Shown here in pieces: positions 12,616 to 27,830 of a stretch of DNA of 55,903 nucleotides (position 1 is its first letter; every line of letters starts with the position of its first letter). The notes under the pieces were generated by a model. It had not been told where the DNA came from. It did no database searches and saw only the letters and a list, made by a program, of their open reading frames with translations. Origin of the DNA: Neelides folsomi (Eukaryota; Arthropoda; Collembola; Neelipleona; Neelidae). The stretch spans positions 1 to 55,903 of the forward strand of contig JAQGBZ010000390.1 of the NCBI GenBank assembly GCA_034687125.1, in the 5' to 3' direction. Position numbers and translations under genes: made by a program.

Positions 12616-13534
12616 CTTATGATACAAATCAAGTTTAAATTAATATTTATATTGATAATATTTTAGTTTAACTAAAATGGTTATTTTACTCAGATTTTCA
12701 TCTATAAAATACACAAAACCAAACGAAATAAAAAACAATTTCCAAAATTGATCTCTATAAGTACTTTTGATCTTTTCAATAGTTGAAAACCAATGATTCA
12801 AGATTTCAAGAGTAAAGTCATTCATTCAAATTTTAATGTAGCCAAAATGTTAATCAACAGTTAACATAATTATTTTAATCACAATTACGAATAATGACTG
12901 AAATCTGTATATTTCTCTATGAAACGTATAGGAAACAAAGAAAATGTCATTGAAGAGCCCAGAGGCACCTGTTGGATAACAAAGTGAATATGAATTGATA
13001 TCATCTTCTTTTATCACAGATTCCACCTCTAGTTCCCACACGTATTATCTAACAAACTGCAATTGAACATTTCCTCCAACTTTTTCCCAATTAATTTTCA
13101 AAAGAATCCCAATTTAATTAAACTCCTCTTCTTGTCAAATTAAATGTAACTTAACTCATATTAAATTCCTTGACGGTTTGGTCCGATCGGGTTGAGACAA
13201 TCCATTTGGAATTATGTTAAGGTATTTTCATTTTTTGTGAATTAAGTGACGTTGATTTGAGTTTCTTTTTTAGGTTTAATATTTTTTACTACAAGCTATA
13301 ATAATAATAGTGCAAGGGCATTGAGTATATAATAATTAATAATGCTTCGTCATTGCTTCATTTTTTTGACAATGCTCCAATGTTGAAAAAATTGAGTAAA
13401 GATAACAATTTAGGATTTATTAAAATTCAATTCGACAAATTCAATTCAATTCAACAAATAAATTATCATTTTTATAGGAATTGTTCGTTGATTTGGATAG
13501 ACCGATGCGAAGGACTTTGTAAAGAATATTAAGA
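12616..13534. other. Gap between unknown helical gene and membralin
   Basis: Holds the tentative minus-strand first exon near 12700-12825 and an open minus-strand stretch at 12850-13041 without clear splice sites. The remainder is A+T-rich and contains the membralin 5' UTR and promoter. No TATA-like element stands out. Confidence 0.5.
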
Positions 13535-16389
<2,855 letters not shown>

Positions 16390-17573
16390 AATTCATTCTG
16401 ATTACACAAAACAATATTTTTCCTCTAATCATGCGAAAGGAAATTAACTAGTTACAATAAGTAATACTATCTTTTTAAAATACGGAAGTTGAAGAATTTT
16501 ATTTGTAAATTTTTAGCGTTTGTTTTAGCGAAAGTGAATTGAAAATGTGAGAAATTCGCTGGTTTGATTTTAAACAATAAAGCGTTTCAGTTCTATTTAT
16601 TTATTAATGATAAGTATTAATCAACTTTAAAAAGGATCGGATGGCTGTGGACATGCATTTTGAGTCAGAATAGTTTATGTTAATATTTAACATAACTTTT
16701 ATATGGTACTTAAAACTTTTTATTCGTTGGTGCTTTTCTTAAAAAAAACTTTAAATGTAAAATATTAAATTATTTAAGGACATTATTAATGGTTTCAAAT
16801 TAAGCATGTATTAAATGGATGTAACAGTGAATATATTTAAGAATGTATTAAGAATGTATTAGCTATATGTGAAGGTTCAGTGAAATTTTATAAATTAGTT
16901 GTTAATGTATAAAAGGCATTTGAGCATAAATACAAATGCGAATGGATCTTTTTGTATATAATATAAATGAAAAATGTAATTTAACTGATTTTGTATTCAA
17001 AGTTTTTAATTTACATACTTTTAAAAAAATTAGGCATTGAAATCATCATGTATTAATGAATCGAAACAATTCTTCATATTGGTGATTTTTATTCAAAAAA
17101 AAATCATTTGCGTCCAGTTTTCAGTTGTTTTATGTAGTTTCTGTGAATCACAATCTGAATAAGAATTTGAAATAAAAATTCAATCTGCAATTTACTGTTT
17201 ATGATTTTCACTTTCATTACTGGTCAAAAACTACGGATTTCCGTTTCAAGTCACAAGTGAGTACAAGTACAAGTCAAAAGTGTCAGGTTTCCTATAAAAG
17301 GAAATTAAAAGTTTTTATTAGATTACATAAAAGGTTGGGATTCACCCTTCTACCTGTACATACATTTCCCCCTTACTATCATTGAAAAGACTTGTTCAAT
17401 AAAAGGGCTTATAAATATAAGGGGTGAAGCTGAGCAGGTGAGAAAAAGGTGGAAACACCCTCAGGTGCATCTAATACAACAATGAGCATTGGTAGATATT
17501 CAAGCGCACGATATTAGAGATCATCATCTGGATCCTTTTTCTGCCTCTCCCCATGTTCAACTGCATTTAAAAA
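16390..17573. other. 3' flank of membralin and promoter of the next gene
   Basis: About 1.2 kb of A+T-rich sequence. It contains the membralin poly-A signal (16576-16581) and, near the downstream gene, a TATA-like element at 17410. No coding exon found. Confidence 0.6.
17410..17416 (+). promoter_or_regulatory. Probable TATA box of the CUB/LDLa gene
   Basis: TATAAAT lies within GGGCTTATAAATATAAGGGG, 164 nt upstream of the proposed ATG at 17574. This leaves room for a start site about 30 nt downstream and a 5' UTR of roughly 130 nt. Position and sequence are the only evidence. Confidence 0.4.
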
Positions 17574-19390
17574 ATGATCTCAAAGTGTCAAAAGTTTCGA
17601 CCGTTAAATTCGTTATTACCAATAATTGTTATCTTATGCCATATTCATAACGTTTTGGGTTTTTCTACACAAACAGGACGTAAGTGACATTATTTATTAC
17701 AAATGAATAACCATTACATATTGTTTACTTTATGGTATATTTATAAAATATTTTATTAAACACTTAAACTTATTAACAACCCATGATCATTTTGTTAATA
17801 GCCCTATTGAAGGATCTTTTAAACGGCGGTGATCTTATATTGAACCTTGAAGATTTCCGTCCATCTCTCTCTGTTTCACTTTACTCCGAGGAACTTCCCG
17901 CTACGAATCGTATCAATGGGAAAATCGTGGTTCGAGGAGGAACAGGGCGAGGAATTATTCTCGTCATCCAAAAATTGGATCTTAGGGTGAAATACAACCC
18001 ACAAGATCCATGTCGAGATTACGTCATGGTCAAAATGAATAAATCAGGAGCGGAGACGAAAAATTGCGGGTTCCTTGACTCAAAAGATTACAAAGAAGGG
18101 ACAATGTATGGGAACCGAACTTTTATTTCTCAGATTGACGAAGAGATTGAAATTGACATTCGGACTGATGAGAATCGAGGGGAAGAGATGAACCCTAAAT
18201 ATAATGTCATTCATATCATTCTCACTTCCTATGCTCGTAAGTCTCTATTACCTTTAGCAAACGCCATTTTGAAAGTTCCCTCTGTGGAATTGGAATTACT
18301 AAAAAGCTCTCATTTCAGATTATAGTATTACTTACGTATAGGAGGATATGTAATATTGGATATAAGATATATAGCTGATCGATTTACCTTTGTTTAGGTT
18401 GTAATACGAGCGAAAATGAAAATTCAAAGAATCAATCGAGTAAAAAGAACTTTACAGCGGATTATCCATGCTCAGACTTGAGCGATTATTCGGACCTTTG
18501 CATTCGATCCGGTCTTTTCTGTGACGGGTTTTTCAATTGTCCTGACTTGAGGTTTAGCTTTTACCAAGCAGTTATTCTATGGAAAAAGTCTGGCTACATG
18601 AGCAGCGACGAATTCAATTGCAAACAGCCTGAAGAAAAAAAGAAAGTTTTTTGGACATCTCTCGACTCGACTAAATCGAAAAACTCGGAAGAAGTCACAT
18701 TGAATAACTCCAGCAGATCAACGACAGAACCTGACATTTTGTACAAGAAAACCGGCGGACGTACAGTTAATGACTTGGCCCAGCTTTTAATTATTGTTGG
18801 AGTTTTTGCCCTTGTCGTGACAATTGCGTTCGTTGCTTGCACATGGCTCGGCCGCTCTGAAGCTGGCAAACTCATGCGGACTTATGGGATAAGGGAAGGA
18901 CTCAGGCAGAGCTTTAGAAGAAGTCGGAGAAACTTCCCAAAGCCCAACTCCAATTTGTAATTAACAATTTTCTAAAATGTTATAAATAATGAAGAAAATA
19001 ATATCACAAAGTTTTCATATAATGATTTTGTTCAAAAGTTCAAATCGAAATATTTATATGTATCATTATAGGGAACGAAGTTCATCAAGGACAGAAATAG
19101 CAACTGGTGGTCCAGCTCCCAAAATTGTCTCTGAAAATAGAAGAAAGAAACGAGCGCCTTTGGGTGAATCTCTTGAGAACGAAGCGATCAAAGCGAGTTT
19201 AGAAGGAGACGCAAAAGAAATCAAAGAACTCGAAGTTGCAGCAGCATCCCGAATTCCAACTGAAAGAAGCGTTGGGTTTCCAAACGAAGAAGTTGGGCTT
19301 CCCCCGCCACCTCCATATTCATCCCTCCACGTCCCACAAAGGAGATCCGAAGAGAAAAAAAGACATCACGACAAATCCTCAATGGTTTAA
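17574..19390 (+). CDS. CUB / LDL-receptor class A single-pass membrane protein
   Basis: Four exons (17574-17679, 17802-18236, 18398-18956, 19072-19390) sum to 1419 nt, or 472 residues, with all phases consistent. A hydrophobic leader (LLPIIVILCHIHNVLG, about residues 14-29) is followed by a CUB-like beta region (about 45-180) with the GxGxxLVIQKLDLR and CRDYVMVKM signatures and a partner Cys. A reduced LDLa module follows (about 206-235: LCIRSGLFCDGFFNCPD), then a Ser/Thr-rich stalk. One membrane helix (about 307-330, LLIIVGVFALVVTIAFVACT) leads to a basic cytosolic tail of about 140 residues ending in Pro-rich LPPPPPYSSL. CUB+LDLa+TM is the layout of Neto-like co-receptors, but there is only one CUB and it is divergent, so I do not assign a name. 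Likely a surface receptor or adaptor. The PPPPPY segment could bind WW or SH3 domains (inference). Confidence 0.8.
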
Positions 19391-20211
19391 ATAAGCTTTC
19401 ATGACATTGACCAAATTGTTTTCAATACTTGTAATTAAGTTTTTAAATAATAGTTACAATTTAACTATAGTATAAATTAAAATTAAATATACTACATTAA
19501 GTAAATACCTACACATACTTATTATATGTTACATTGTACGTTTTATTCAGCTTTATGTTAAAATAATATTTATATTATTTAAATGCAAATTTTGTTCATT
19601 TATTCTTTAATAATTCTTTAATATTAATTAACGAATCTCTCAAATGGTTTATTTTAATGTAAATAAAATCTTCACATTCAATGTTTGAGCTTTTCTCATT
19701 TCATTCAATGAAGTTGGTTAAATCGATCTATTGGGGTAGGTTTACTTCTACATAAAATGTGCATTTATACCAATTCTCTACCCTTTCCCTTTATATCCCT
19801 TAAATCCCTTTATAGCCTTTAACCCAGCACAGATATTAAGGATATTCTTTACGAGTTCACTCACTTTAATTGGATTAATTGGACTAAATGTAAGTAAAAA
19901 TACTTGGAAATGATTCAAGGTGGCCAAACTTCAGGAATAGATTTACATTTTCAAGCTTCTAAAGTTTCCTTTCTTGACTTCCAATAAGCCTTCCAATAAG
20001 TCTTCATAGATAGAAATCACACTAAAGGAAAAATTGGAAACTGTTTAAAATTCTTATATTCCTTTTTTATATTTAAGTTTAAAATTTAAGCAGTTTATTT
20101 AAATCTGCTTACAAGTTTAGGTAAATAAAGTACCTCTTACTCATTGTTTGGTTTTGTTAGTAAATTCAGTGATTTAAAAGTACATATTATAATAACAGTT
20201 GAAGCAGAAAT
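19391..20211. other. Intergenic
   Basis: A+T-rich; 3' UTR of the CUB/LDLa gene and upstream region of the Ly6-like gene. Nothing else recognised. Confidence 0.6.
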
Positions 20212-21061
20212 ATGAAGCCAAGCGGATTGATTAAACTTTTCTTCGTTCTCTCAATAATTTCTGGGTCTTGTAAGTTTGGGTATATCTGATTAAGCATTAA
20301 ACCAATAACATTCGTTATTGTCTATATATATATATTACATGGTATATTTATTACACGTATTTTTATATGGCTTTAATCAATTGACTTTTGTTTAATAATT
20401 AAGGGAGCATGACTTGTTACGTCTGCAATTCAATCCTTCATCCTGACTGCGAGGTCATTAACGTGAGAAGCTTAAAGTACTTAAAGGACACAGCTGAGGA
20501 AATTGTCAACGACGGTCCTTTGAAAGAATGGATAGAAGACTTGAATGTGACGCAAATTGGGGTGGAGTCAAAGACAAGGGAATGCAATGCTTGCCGAAAA
20601 ATTGTAACGGAAGTTCTGGGAAAACTTTATCTTTCTGCTGGTGACACTGAAACAAGAAAACGTGCGTATTGTATTCTTTAATCTTAATCAATACATAATA
20701 GTGATAATAATACTGGTTCTATCAATATTTATTAGTAAATGATGAATTACATGAAAATATACTACATACAATTATACTACTATTTAAATAAAGTAAAATA
20801 ATTAATTAAAGAGATATTTTAAAAATATTATTTCGACATTTAGATTTGAACAATAAAAGAGTGCAGCGAATGTGCGGATATAGAAAAGAGTTTGACAAAT
20901 TCAACAATACTTGCGTTTTAAGAGCCGGAGATTTCACAAAGCAAGAAATGTGCACTTGTAGAGACGATGGATGCAACAATGGGGATTCCTTTATTCCTTA
21001 TTTACCAATAATTGTCTTTGGATTCATCAGCTCATTAATTCATTATGCTCAAAGTTTTTGA
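20212..21061 (+). CDS. Ly6/uPAR-type (quiver/sleepless-like) GPI-anchored protein
   Basis: Exons 20212-20269, 20404-20661 and 20844-21061 total 534 nt (177 residues) with matching phases. A signal peptide (MKPSGLIKLFFVLSIISGS) is split from the mature part by the first intron. The mature protein begins with the hallmark MTCYVCNS and continues CNACRKIV, MCGYRKEF and CVLRAGD. It ends with CTCRDDGCNNG, the C-x-C-(x)4-CN motif that closes three-finger Ly6 domains, followed by a hydrophobic tail (YLPIIVFGFISSLIHYAQSF) as expected for GPI attachment. In insects this family (quiver/sleepless, boudin, crooked and others) works at the cell surface on channels and junctions; which member this is cannot be told. 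The middle segment between the first and second Cys pairs is longer than in a minimal Ly6 fold. Confidence 0.88.
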
Positions 21062-23984
21062 ACAAGTTGTGAATTTAGGTCAAATTTGACTTGTAAAATC
21101 TATCTCTAAATGTTAAAGTTTAAGGTTACTCTCACAGCCCTCATCGATCTGTTGTATTTTTGAGGAAGAGTAAACAAAGAGAGAAGAGCGATGAAAATTA
21201 AAAATGAAAGCCGTGCTATAATTGTGCCTACGTGAGGAAGAAATCTAAATTGGAATGATAAATAAATGAAAATGAAGGTGGTGAAAAATAAATGGGCATA
21301 GAATTTCTAATTATATCAGCTCAGGTTGAATGGGGGGGAATTGAACATGGATTTTCCTCAAAGAGAATCCAATCCCGAGCTCTTGAGTTCGGTTGAGTTC
21401 CATTGAGGTTTCCCCTATAAGACCCGAAGGTCACAGGTGTTATTGGTCGCTCTCTCCAAATCCATCCTTTGTTCTCGCACGGACCCTGTAGGGAATTCAT
21501 TCCTCTTTCTCTCAATGACAATCACACTAATACAAAATCCAATTTAACTCTAATTAAATTATTTTCCTTAACTCGCTCTTCTATTTTTTTAAATTAAAAT
21601 CATTATTTATTTATTATTTAACATTTCTTAAAAGTTATAGATCATTTTCCCATCATGTAATTAAATTAATTGATATTATTTAAATATATTAACCTAACCT
21701 ATCCTAACTAACAATAAAAACAGAATATAACATAATGTACATATAAAATAAAAAATTATACATTTCAAGCATTTACAGTAATAAATAATAAACAAAGATG
21801 AATATTATGTAAAGTTTGTTTAGAACTAAACGTGCGGATGTTGAGTCTCATTCATGCCCATGGTTTGTCGAGATAAGACGTCTGGCATTGTTAATCTTTG
21901 TATTTGAATGAGGTGAGAAATGAAAGGAGAAAGTCTTGAGATGAAGTGAATGAGGGATCTGGTTACATAAGGATTGGAGCCTGGGTGTGATGGGGAAGCA
22001 CGTCACCATCGATCGGAGTTCCTTCTGCGCCAAGGCACTCCTTCGCCATTTCCACTACATCCACACCTGCCAACAAACAGACAGACAGAGCGAGTCGAAC
22101 CCCACACCCTCGACAAACCCGAGACCGGAGAAACTTCGAACAGTTAAGTCACACATTTATTATTTAATTTCTCCTAAGGGAAAGGAAGGCTCATGGGGCG
22201 GAAAAGAAATTATTATTCATATCAACTATTCCATTAATTCCCATACCTTCCTCCGGTAGATATTGGGAGAGGAGGGATCTTACGCATACTGTACATACGT
22301 CTTCCTTCATATGCTAATTGCAAAACTCACATGGTAAATGTTCTGGGGATCAAAATATACGACAAACCCGACATTCGGATCAAATAATGTTAAAAAACAG
22401 ACAAAGATAAAATCGAGAGTTAATGTAAGGACTTTCACTTTTCATTTCTTGGTCGTTTGGTCAAGTTTTTAACGCAATAATTTAAAAAATCAGATTTTAG
22501 TCCTATTTGAATTAAAAAGTCAGGATAATTAATAATTAAACTTTTAATAATATAAACTTTTAAAATGTATGAAATATTATTAAATTTTAATAATAAGTAT
22601 TTATAAATAGACATATTTAAGACAATGGTAATTGGTAATGGCATAATATTGGCGGGATGAAAATAAATGGCTGAAAATAAATGTCAATTAATATGTTGAC
22701 CATTATTAAATAGAGTGGGTTTGTAAACCCCTTCCATAATATTAAAATAATTGAATGGAATAAATTATGTATGCGACAATATTATGCTGAAAGGCATGAA
22801 CGAATTTTCCTTCTTTGTGGTTCTTTGTAGGTGATAAGAACGAAGGAAATTGGCAAATTGGATTTTCTTAAATGGGTTATTCTTCCTTTCCTTTCCACGA
22901 AAAACATAGCAAAAATAATATCCCCATTAACTATAATCTCATCATACTCATCTTCGTAATTGAGTTCTTCATTTTGCTTTTCATTCCTTAACATTTTAAG
23001 TGTTAAAGACTCAATAAGGCTTATTTTAAACCAAAAACCTTTCTTGTTTGACAACTATAACTATCACGAACAGAATTAAAATAAATAAAAGCTAAAATAT
23101 AATTACAATTAAGAAATATTTGAAGAAATTTTCCTGAAATTTCAATGGCGTCAAAACGTGTTAAAAAACGGGCAATGTCCTTTAGGTCGAGGGCCAAAGG
23201 GACCAAACGTTACACGCAGGATTTGAGCATGTTTAATGGAAATGGAAGATCTTCCACAACCACTGATTGGCTCCTTGGTTAGATAATTCAACAAGCTTTT
23301 AAGGCTCTCTTTTCATATGAAAAAGCCATAAGATTAGAATTTATTTAACCACTTTCTCCTATAACCCAATATGCCAATGGGAAGTAAATGGCCTGAAGAC
23401 CATTAAAATGGTGAAATAAAATTGTGTGTAGTGAAATATCTCTCCTCTGTATAATATCTCTGTATTTGAAAAGATTTTAAACATTCATATATAACTTGAG
23501 TGAGTTAGTTGAGTGTGTAAGTGTAAAGTATCAAGTATAGGGTTGTAATTTGACATATCAAATGTTTGTAATCTCGTTTAATCTCCAATTTTACAGTTAT
23601 GGATTTTTGGGAAGTTAATGGCCCATGGAATTTCTCTATCTTGTGACTTTATTCATTGTCCTGCCCTTTTTAATAACATTTTACTTATTCAGGCGAGCAG
23701 TTAAAATAAATTGATCAAAATTTGTTATATCAAAGATTAAATCTGACAGTGGAAAATTTAATCAAAAGTTTTAGCTCACAATTAAATTATGAATTCATTT
23801 TCTTTTATTACTCACACAATGATTTAAACTTGTTAGGGAGAGGAAAAGTGGAAGAAAACTTTGAACATCGTTTCATCATTATTTATTACTACTAAAATAT
23901 TGATTGAAAAATCCTTTCTCAAAGTTTAAATCACTTGTTAAAAAAGATTGATGAAGCTAATGAATATTTTCCTCACGTTTAGAT
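21062..23984. other. Rab3 upstream region
   Basis: About 2.9 kb without a supported coding exon. An acceptor-like CACGTTTAG ends at 23982, two bases before the Rab3 ATG, so Rab3 probably has a non-coding first exon somewhere here. Higher-G+C islands at about 21130-21540 and 21830-22270 are candidate sites for a promoter or 5' exon. Confidence 0.5.
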
Positions 23985-24973
23985 ATGGCGGGCGGGGGAG
24001 AGAAATGGGTCGGTGGAGGCGGAAAAGACGCTGCTGACCAGAATTTCGACTACATGTTCAAGTTACTCATTATCGGGAACAGCAGTGTAGGGAAAACTTC
24101 TTTCCTCTTCCGATATGCCGGTACGATCAACTTATTTTAACAATTTATTATTATATCAACTCCTTAAAGTGTCAGTCGCAAGTCAATTGAGCTTGATTGT
24201 TATAGACTATTGATGATTTTGATTTATTCTATTATTTTCAGATGACTCCTTCACTTCGGCTTTCGTGTCGACTGTAGGAATTGACTTTAAAGTAAAAACG
24301 GTATTCCGACAAGATAAAAGAGTCAAACTTCAAATATGGGATACAGCAGGGCAAGAACGTTACAGAACTATTACAACGGTATGTTACCTCAATTGAAAAT
24401 TTTAAAAGTCAAATTCGAATGTTTGATCTTTTAATGAAATATTGTAATTGAATTTAAAATAAAATTAATTTGATTTTTCTTTAGGCGTATTACCGCGGTG
24501 CGATGGGCTTCATCCTCATGTACGATATCACCAACGAAGAATCGTTCAATAGTGTCCAAGATTGGTAAATTCATAATTCTTCTATTTATTCTAGTCTTTA
24601 AATGAATCAAATAACATGTAATATGTAGTTATTAAATTGATTTTGATTTAATAGGGTTACTCAGATCAAAACGTACTCATGGGACAACGCCCAGGTGATC
24701 CTGGTCGGGAACAAATGTGACATGGAGGACGAGCGGATAATTTCTTATGAACGCGGAAGGCAGCTCGCCGACCAACTCGGTGTCGAATTCTTTGAGACGT
24801 CGGCCAAGGAGAACATCAACGTAAAGGCGGTGTTCGAACGCCTCGTCGACATCATCTGCGACAAAATGAGCGAATCCCTCGACGCGGACCCGGCACTCGC
24901 AAACTCCGCAAAAGGAACGACCCGACTCCAAGACGGAGCGGGAAATGCCGCCAACGGATCCTGTCAGTGCTAA
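23985..24973 (+). CDS. Rab3: Rab3 GTPase, complete
   Basis: Exons 23985-24120, 24242-24378, 24485-24564 and 24655-24973 sum to 672 nt (223 residues). Rab3 is the small GTPase on synaptic and secretory vesicles that controls regulated exocytosis and active-zone assembly. Motifs seen: P-loop GNSSVGKTS, switch I with [14 protein letters not shown], switch [33 protein letters not shown], and a C-terminal CQC for double geranylgeranylation. The YMFKLLIIG and [14 protein letters not shown] blocks are Rab3-type rather than Rab8 or Rab27. The N-terminus is Gly-rich ([15 protein letters not shown]), as in arthropod Rab3. The last exon is notably G+C-rich compared with its surroundings. Its prenylation would need the Rab escort protein encoded at 42.9 kb. 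Confidence 0.97.
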
Positions 24974-27830
24974 TCTTCCAATTTATTCTTATAAATATTT
25001 ATTCATCCTCCAACACTCATTATTATGAACCACAATTAAAATACACACAATCTCGATCCACCCACCTTACTTTCTTCTTACAACAACTTTTAAAATGCTC
25101 GTTTATAAAAACTAAATGATTTAGAGCCTTTTATAAAATATCCATGATTTTACACAACTCCGTGAACGAACTACGCCTACTTACGTTGAAAACAATTTAT
25201 CATGTAATACAAAAAACTGTACATTTAAACCGTCTAATGATTTAATTGGGATTGGACGAAACGTATTTAAAGTTCAAAAATTACAGAGGGAAATCTCTGT
25301 ATGGTTAAAAGGGGAATTTTGAAATATGTGAAAGGTTATGTGAATGTCCTCATGTGAATTATAACCGTAGTTAGACCTTCTAAAGTCACCGTTGCAAACC
25401 TCATGTGGAAATACAATAAGTTGGAGATGTTGAATTGTGTCTACTTAATTACTTTGTAATCAAACCTAAGCTGAATTATATACACGCGTAATATTTGGTG
25501 CAAACTTTTTTTGCCCTTTTTGCCATTTTAGTCCAAGTTAAAATGAATCGGTTGAAAAGTCAAATACTTATAATTCACAGTTAATTTCCCTTACTCATAG
25601 CCATATCAAAATATTTATTAAAATTAATTTTAATATATAATCCCATTATTAGAATAGTTTAAATAGAAAATCAATGTTTTAAGTTAAAGCTGATTCTAAC
25701 CAAATTTTTTAGTTAATTAACTTTAATTTTTACTGACTGTGTAAAGCAACCGAATCAGCTTATTGGCTATAAAACGAATTCATTCGGCTCAAATCCCTCT
25801 CAACGTCTCCCTTGTAAAATTAAATTACTGACGGAGAAGTTTTCCGAAAAGACACAGCTGAGGTAAAACATCCCGTTCATCAAATCAATCAAAAATGAAC
25901 TACGTGAAAAAGAACAATACTATTAAAAATGCTAAAATATACAAATTGCCGCGAAAAATTAAGAAGTTTAACATCCAAAAAATCAATTTAACTTCTTTCA
26001 AATTCCATTCATGCATGTCCAAATAACCGAAAAGTCAAATACAACTGAATTTAGAAAAAGAATATTAAAAAAAGCAAAGCTTAGACTTTTCCACGAGCTA
26101 AGAAAAATATTATTTAAAGGCTTTGAAAAAACGACTTCATTTTAACATTTAAGGATAATAAAAAAAGAATATAAATCTACATAAATGTTATACTCTATTC
26201 CATTTGAGAAGATTATTGAGAATTGAATCATGTTACTTGAAAAGTCATTAGAAATTATTTATTTTTTTTTAAATTATTTGTACATTATTTCCTGTACAAA
26301 TTATTTGCGGGTGACATGACATTCGATTGCCCGGCCAAGTAACATGATTCAATTCTCAATAATCTTCTCAAATGGAATAGAGTATAAGTAATCTCTATAC
26401 CTTATGAAAACTCACCCTTAATGGAGCAAATGAAACATATGAAACGCGGAATACGGAAAACAATCGAAAGTATAATTACTAATATTAAATTACCTCTATT
26501 ATATTAAAGTACTGAATGTTCTAAATAAGTAATGCCTATAAATTATATAAGTTAAACATGAATTGTTAAATGTGCTGAGCGGAGTTGTTAATTATTCACT
26601 TCATTATTTATTAAGTTACATGACGTACGGATGAGCATGAGCGTTTGATAAAATTGGTTAAATGCAATTCCACCATTACAATTTAACATTGTAATGTTTT
26701 TGGAAGAAAGTTTTCAAAAATGTTCAATATTAAATTGTGCATTTTTATTAATTAATTGAATCTCTTAAGGTGAATGTGACTGGATAGGAATATATTAATG
26801 TGCTTGCATGACAAAACCTATTTTATTCGAATGAGGCGAAAATGACAATGTTCATAAACTTCATACCTTTAACTGTTAAGACTAACTTTAATTACAAATT
26901 CCCACACAGCCCTACGTCTCAATCCTTTTTAAATGTGGAATTTGGTCGGTGCTAAAAATATGAAACGTTCTTCACCTTTATCTACCTTTCCTATTTAGAT
27001 CAATTGTTACATTATTGTTAAATCTTTAATCGAGGTCTTCACTCCTTCTTCCGTAAATGTACAATTAAATACAATTGAAAAATAAACTTTCAACTTCATC
27101 TCATAACATCATCGTATACAAGTCGTATTTTCTCAATTATGTAGCGTATTTACTAAAATTATTCTAATTATTAAACTTATTCTGAACATTAAAATTATTT
27201 CTTATTAATTAATACCTTTACAATACTTTTCATTTTCATTGGCTGATTGAGAATTACCAAATTAGGAATCTCATGATCGATGCAATTATAGAATTATTTT
27301 GAGAAAATTGCTGAATGAATTAAAGTTGTGAAAATTATATTCTCTGTAAATTAGATGACATGTACGACGTTTGTTTTGATATTCCTAAATATTGATAAGG
27401 ATAACGTCATGAATTATAAAAAAAATGTTCATTAGCGTTCTGTCCTTCCAAACGTAAAATTCGTAATTCGTCATACACTCGAAAAGAATTATAAAAAGAA
27501 GTAAAAATAAAAAATATATTTCCTCTTCAAAAATGTTGAGAATTTCAAAATTGTAGCATTATAATGGAAATACTGTAAGGGGAAAAGTGTTCCTCGGGAA
27601 TGTTATGAGAAAAATGGAAGTTGTAAACTGTGAAGATGTGAAGAATTATAAATATTAGAAAATGATAATAAAATAAATAGTCATATTTAACCTCGAATCT
27701 TTAAACATCATTCTCATAAATCTCATACAATAAAATTATAAAATCATTTTTATAAAAATTTATTAATTTTTAAATTGATGCAAACAAACCAAAGAACCAA
27801 ACCAAAAAAGCTTAAATATAAAACCATTCA
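24974..27830. other. Intergenic, with one perfect foldback
   Basis: About 2.9 kb, strongly A+T-rich, with no coding exon recognised. It contains the perfect 52-bp inverted repeat described separately (26188-26387). A possible 5' splice site after a G+C-richer patch (CACAGCTGAG|GTAAAA, about 25853-25868) could belong to an untranslated exon but is unsupported. Confidence 0.55.
26188..26387. repeat. Perfect 52-bp inverted repeat with 96-nt spacer
   Basis: The left arm (26188-26239, starting TTATACTCTATTCCATTTGA) and right arm (26336-26387) are exact reverse complements over 52 bases. The spacer is A+T-rich on its left half and has GCGGGTGACATGACATTC on its right half. A transcript would fold into a 52-bp hairpin. 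It may be a recent foldback element or MITE, or a hairpin RNA source; no flanking target duplication is obvious. Confidence 0.85.
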
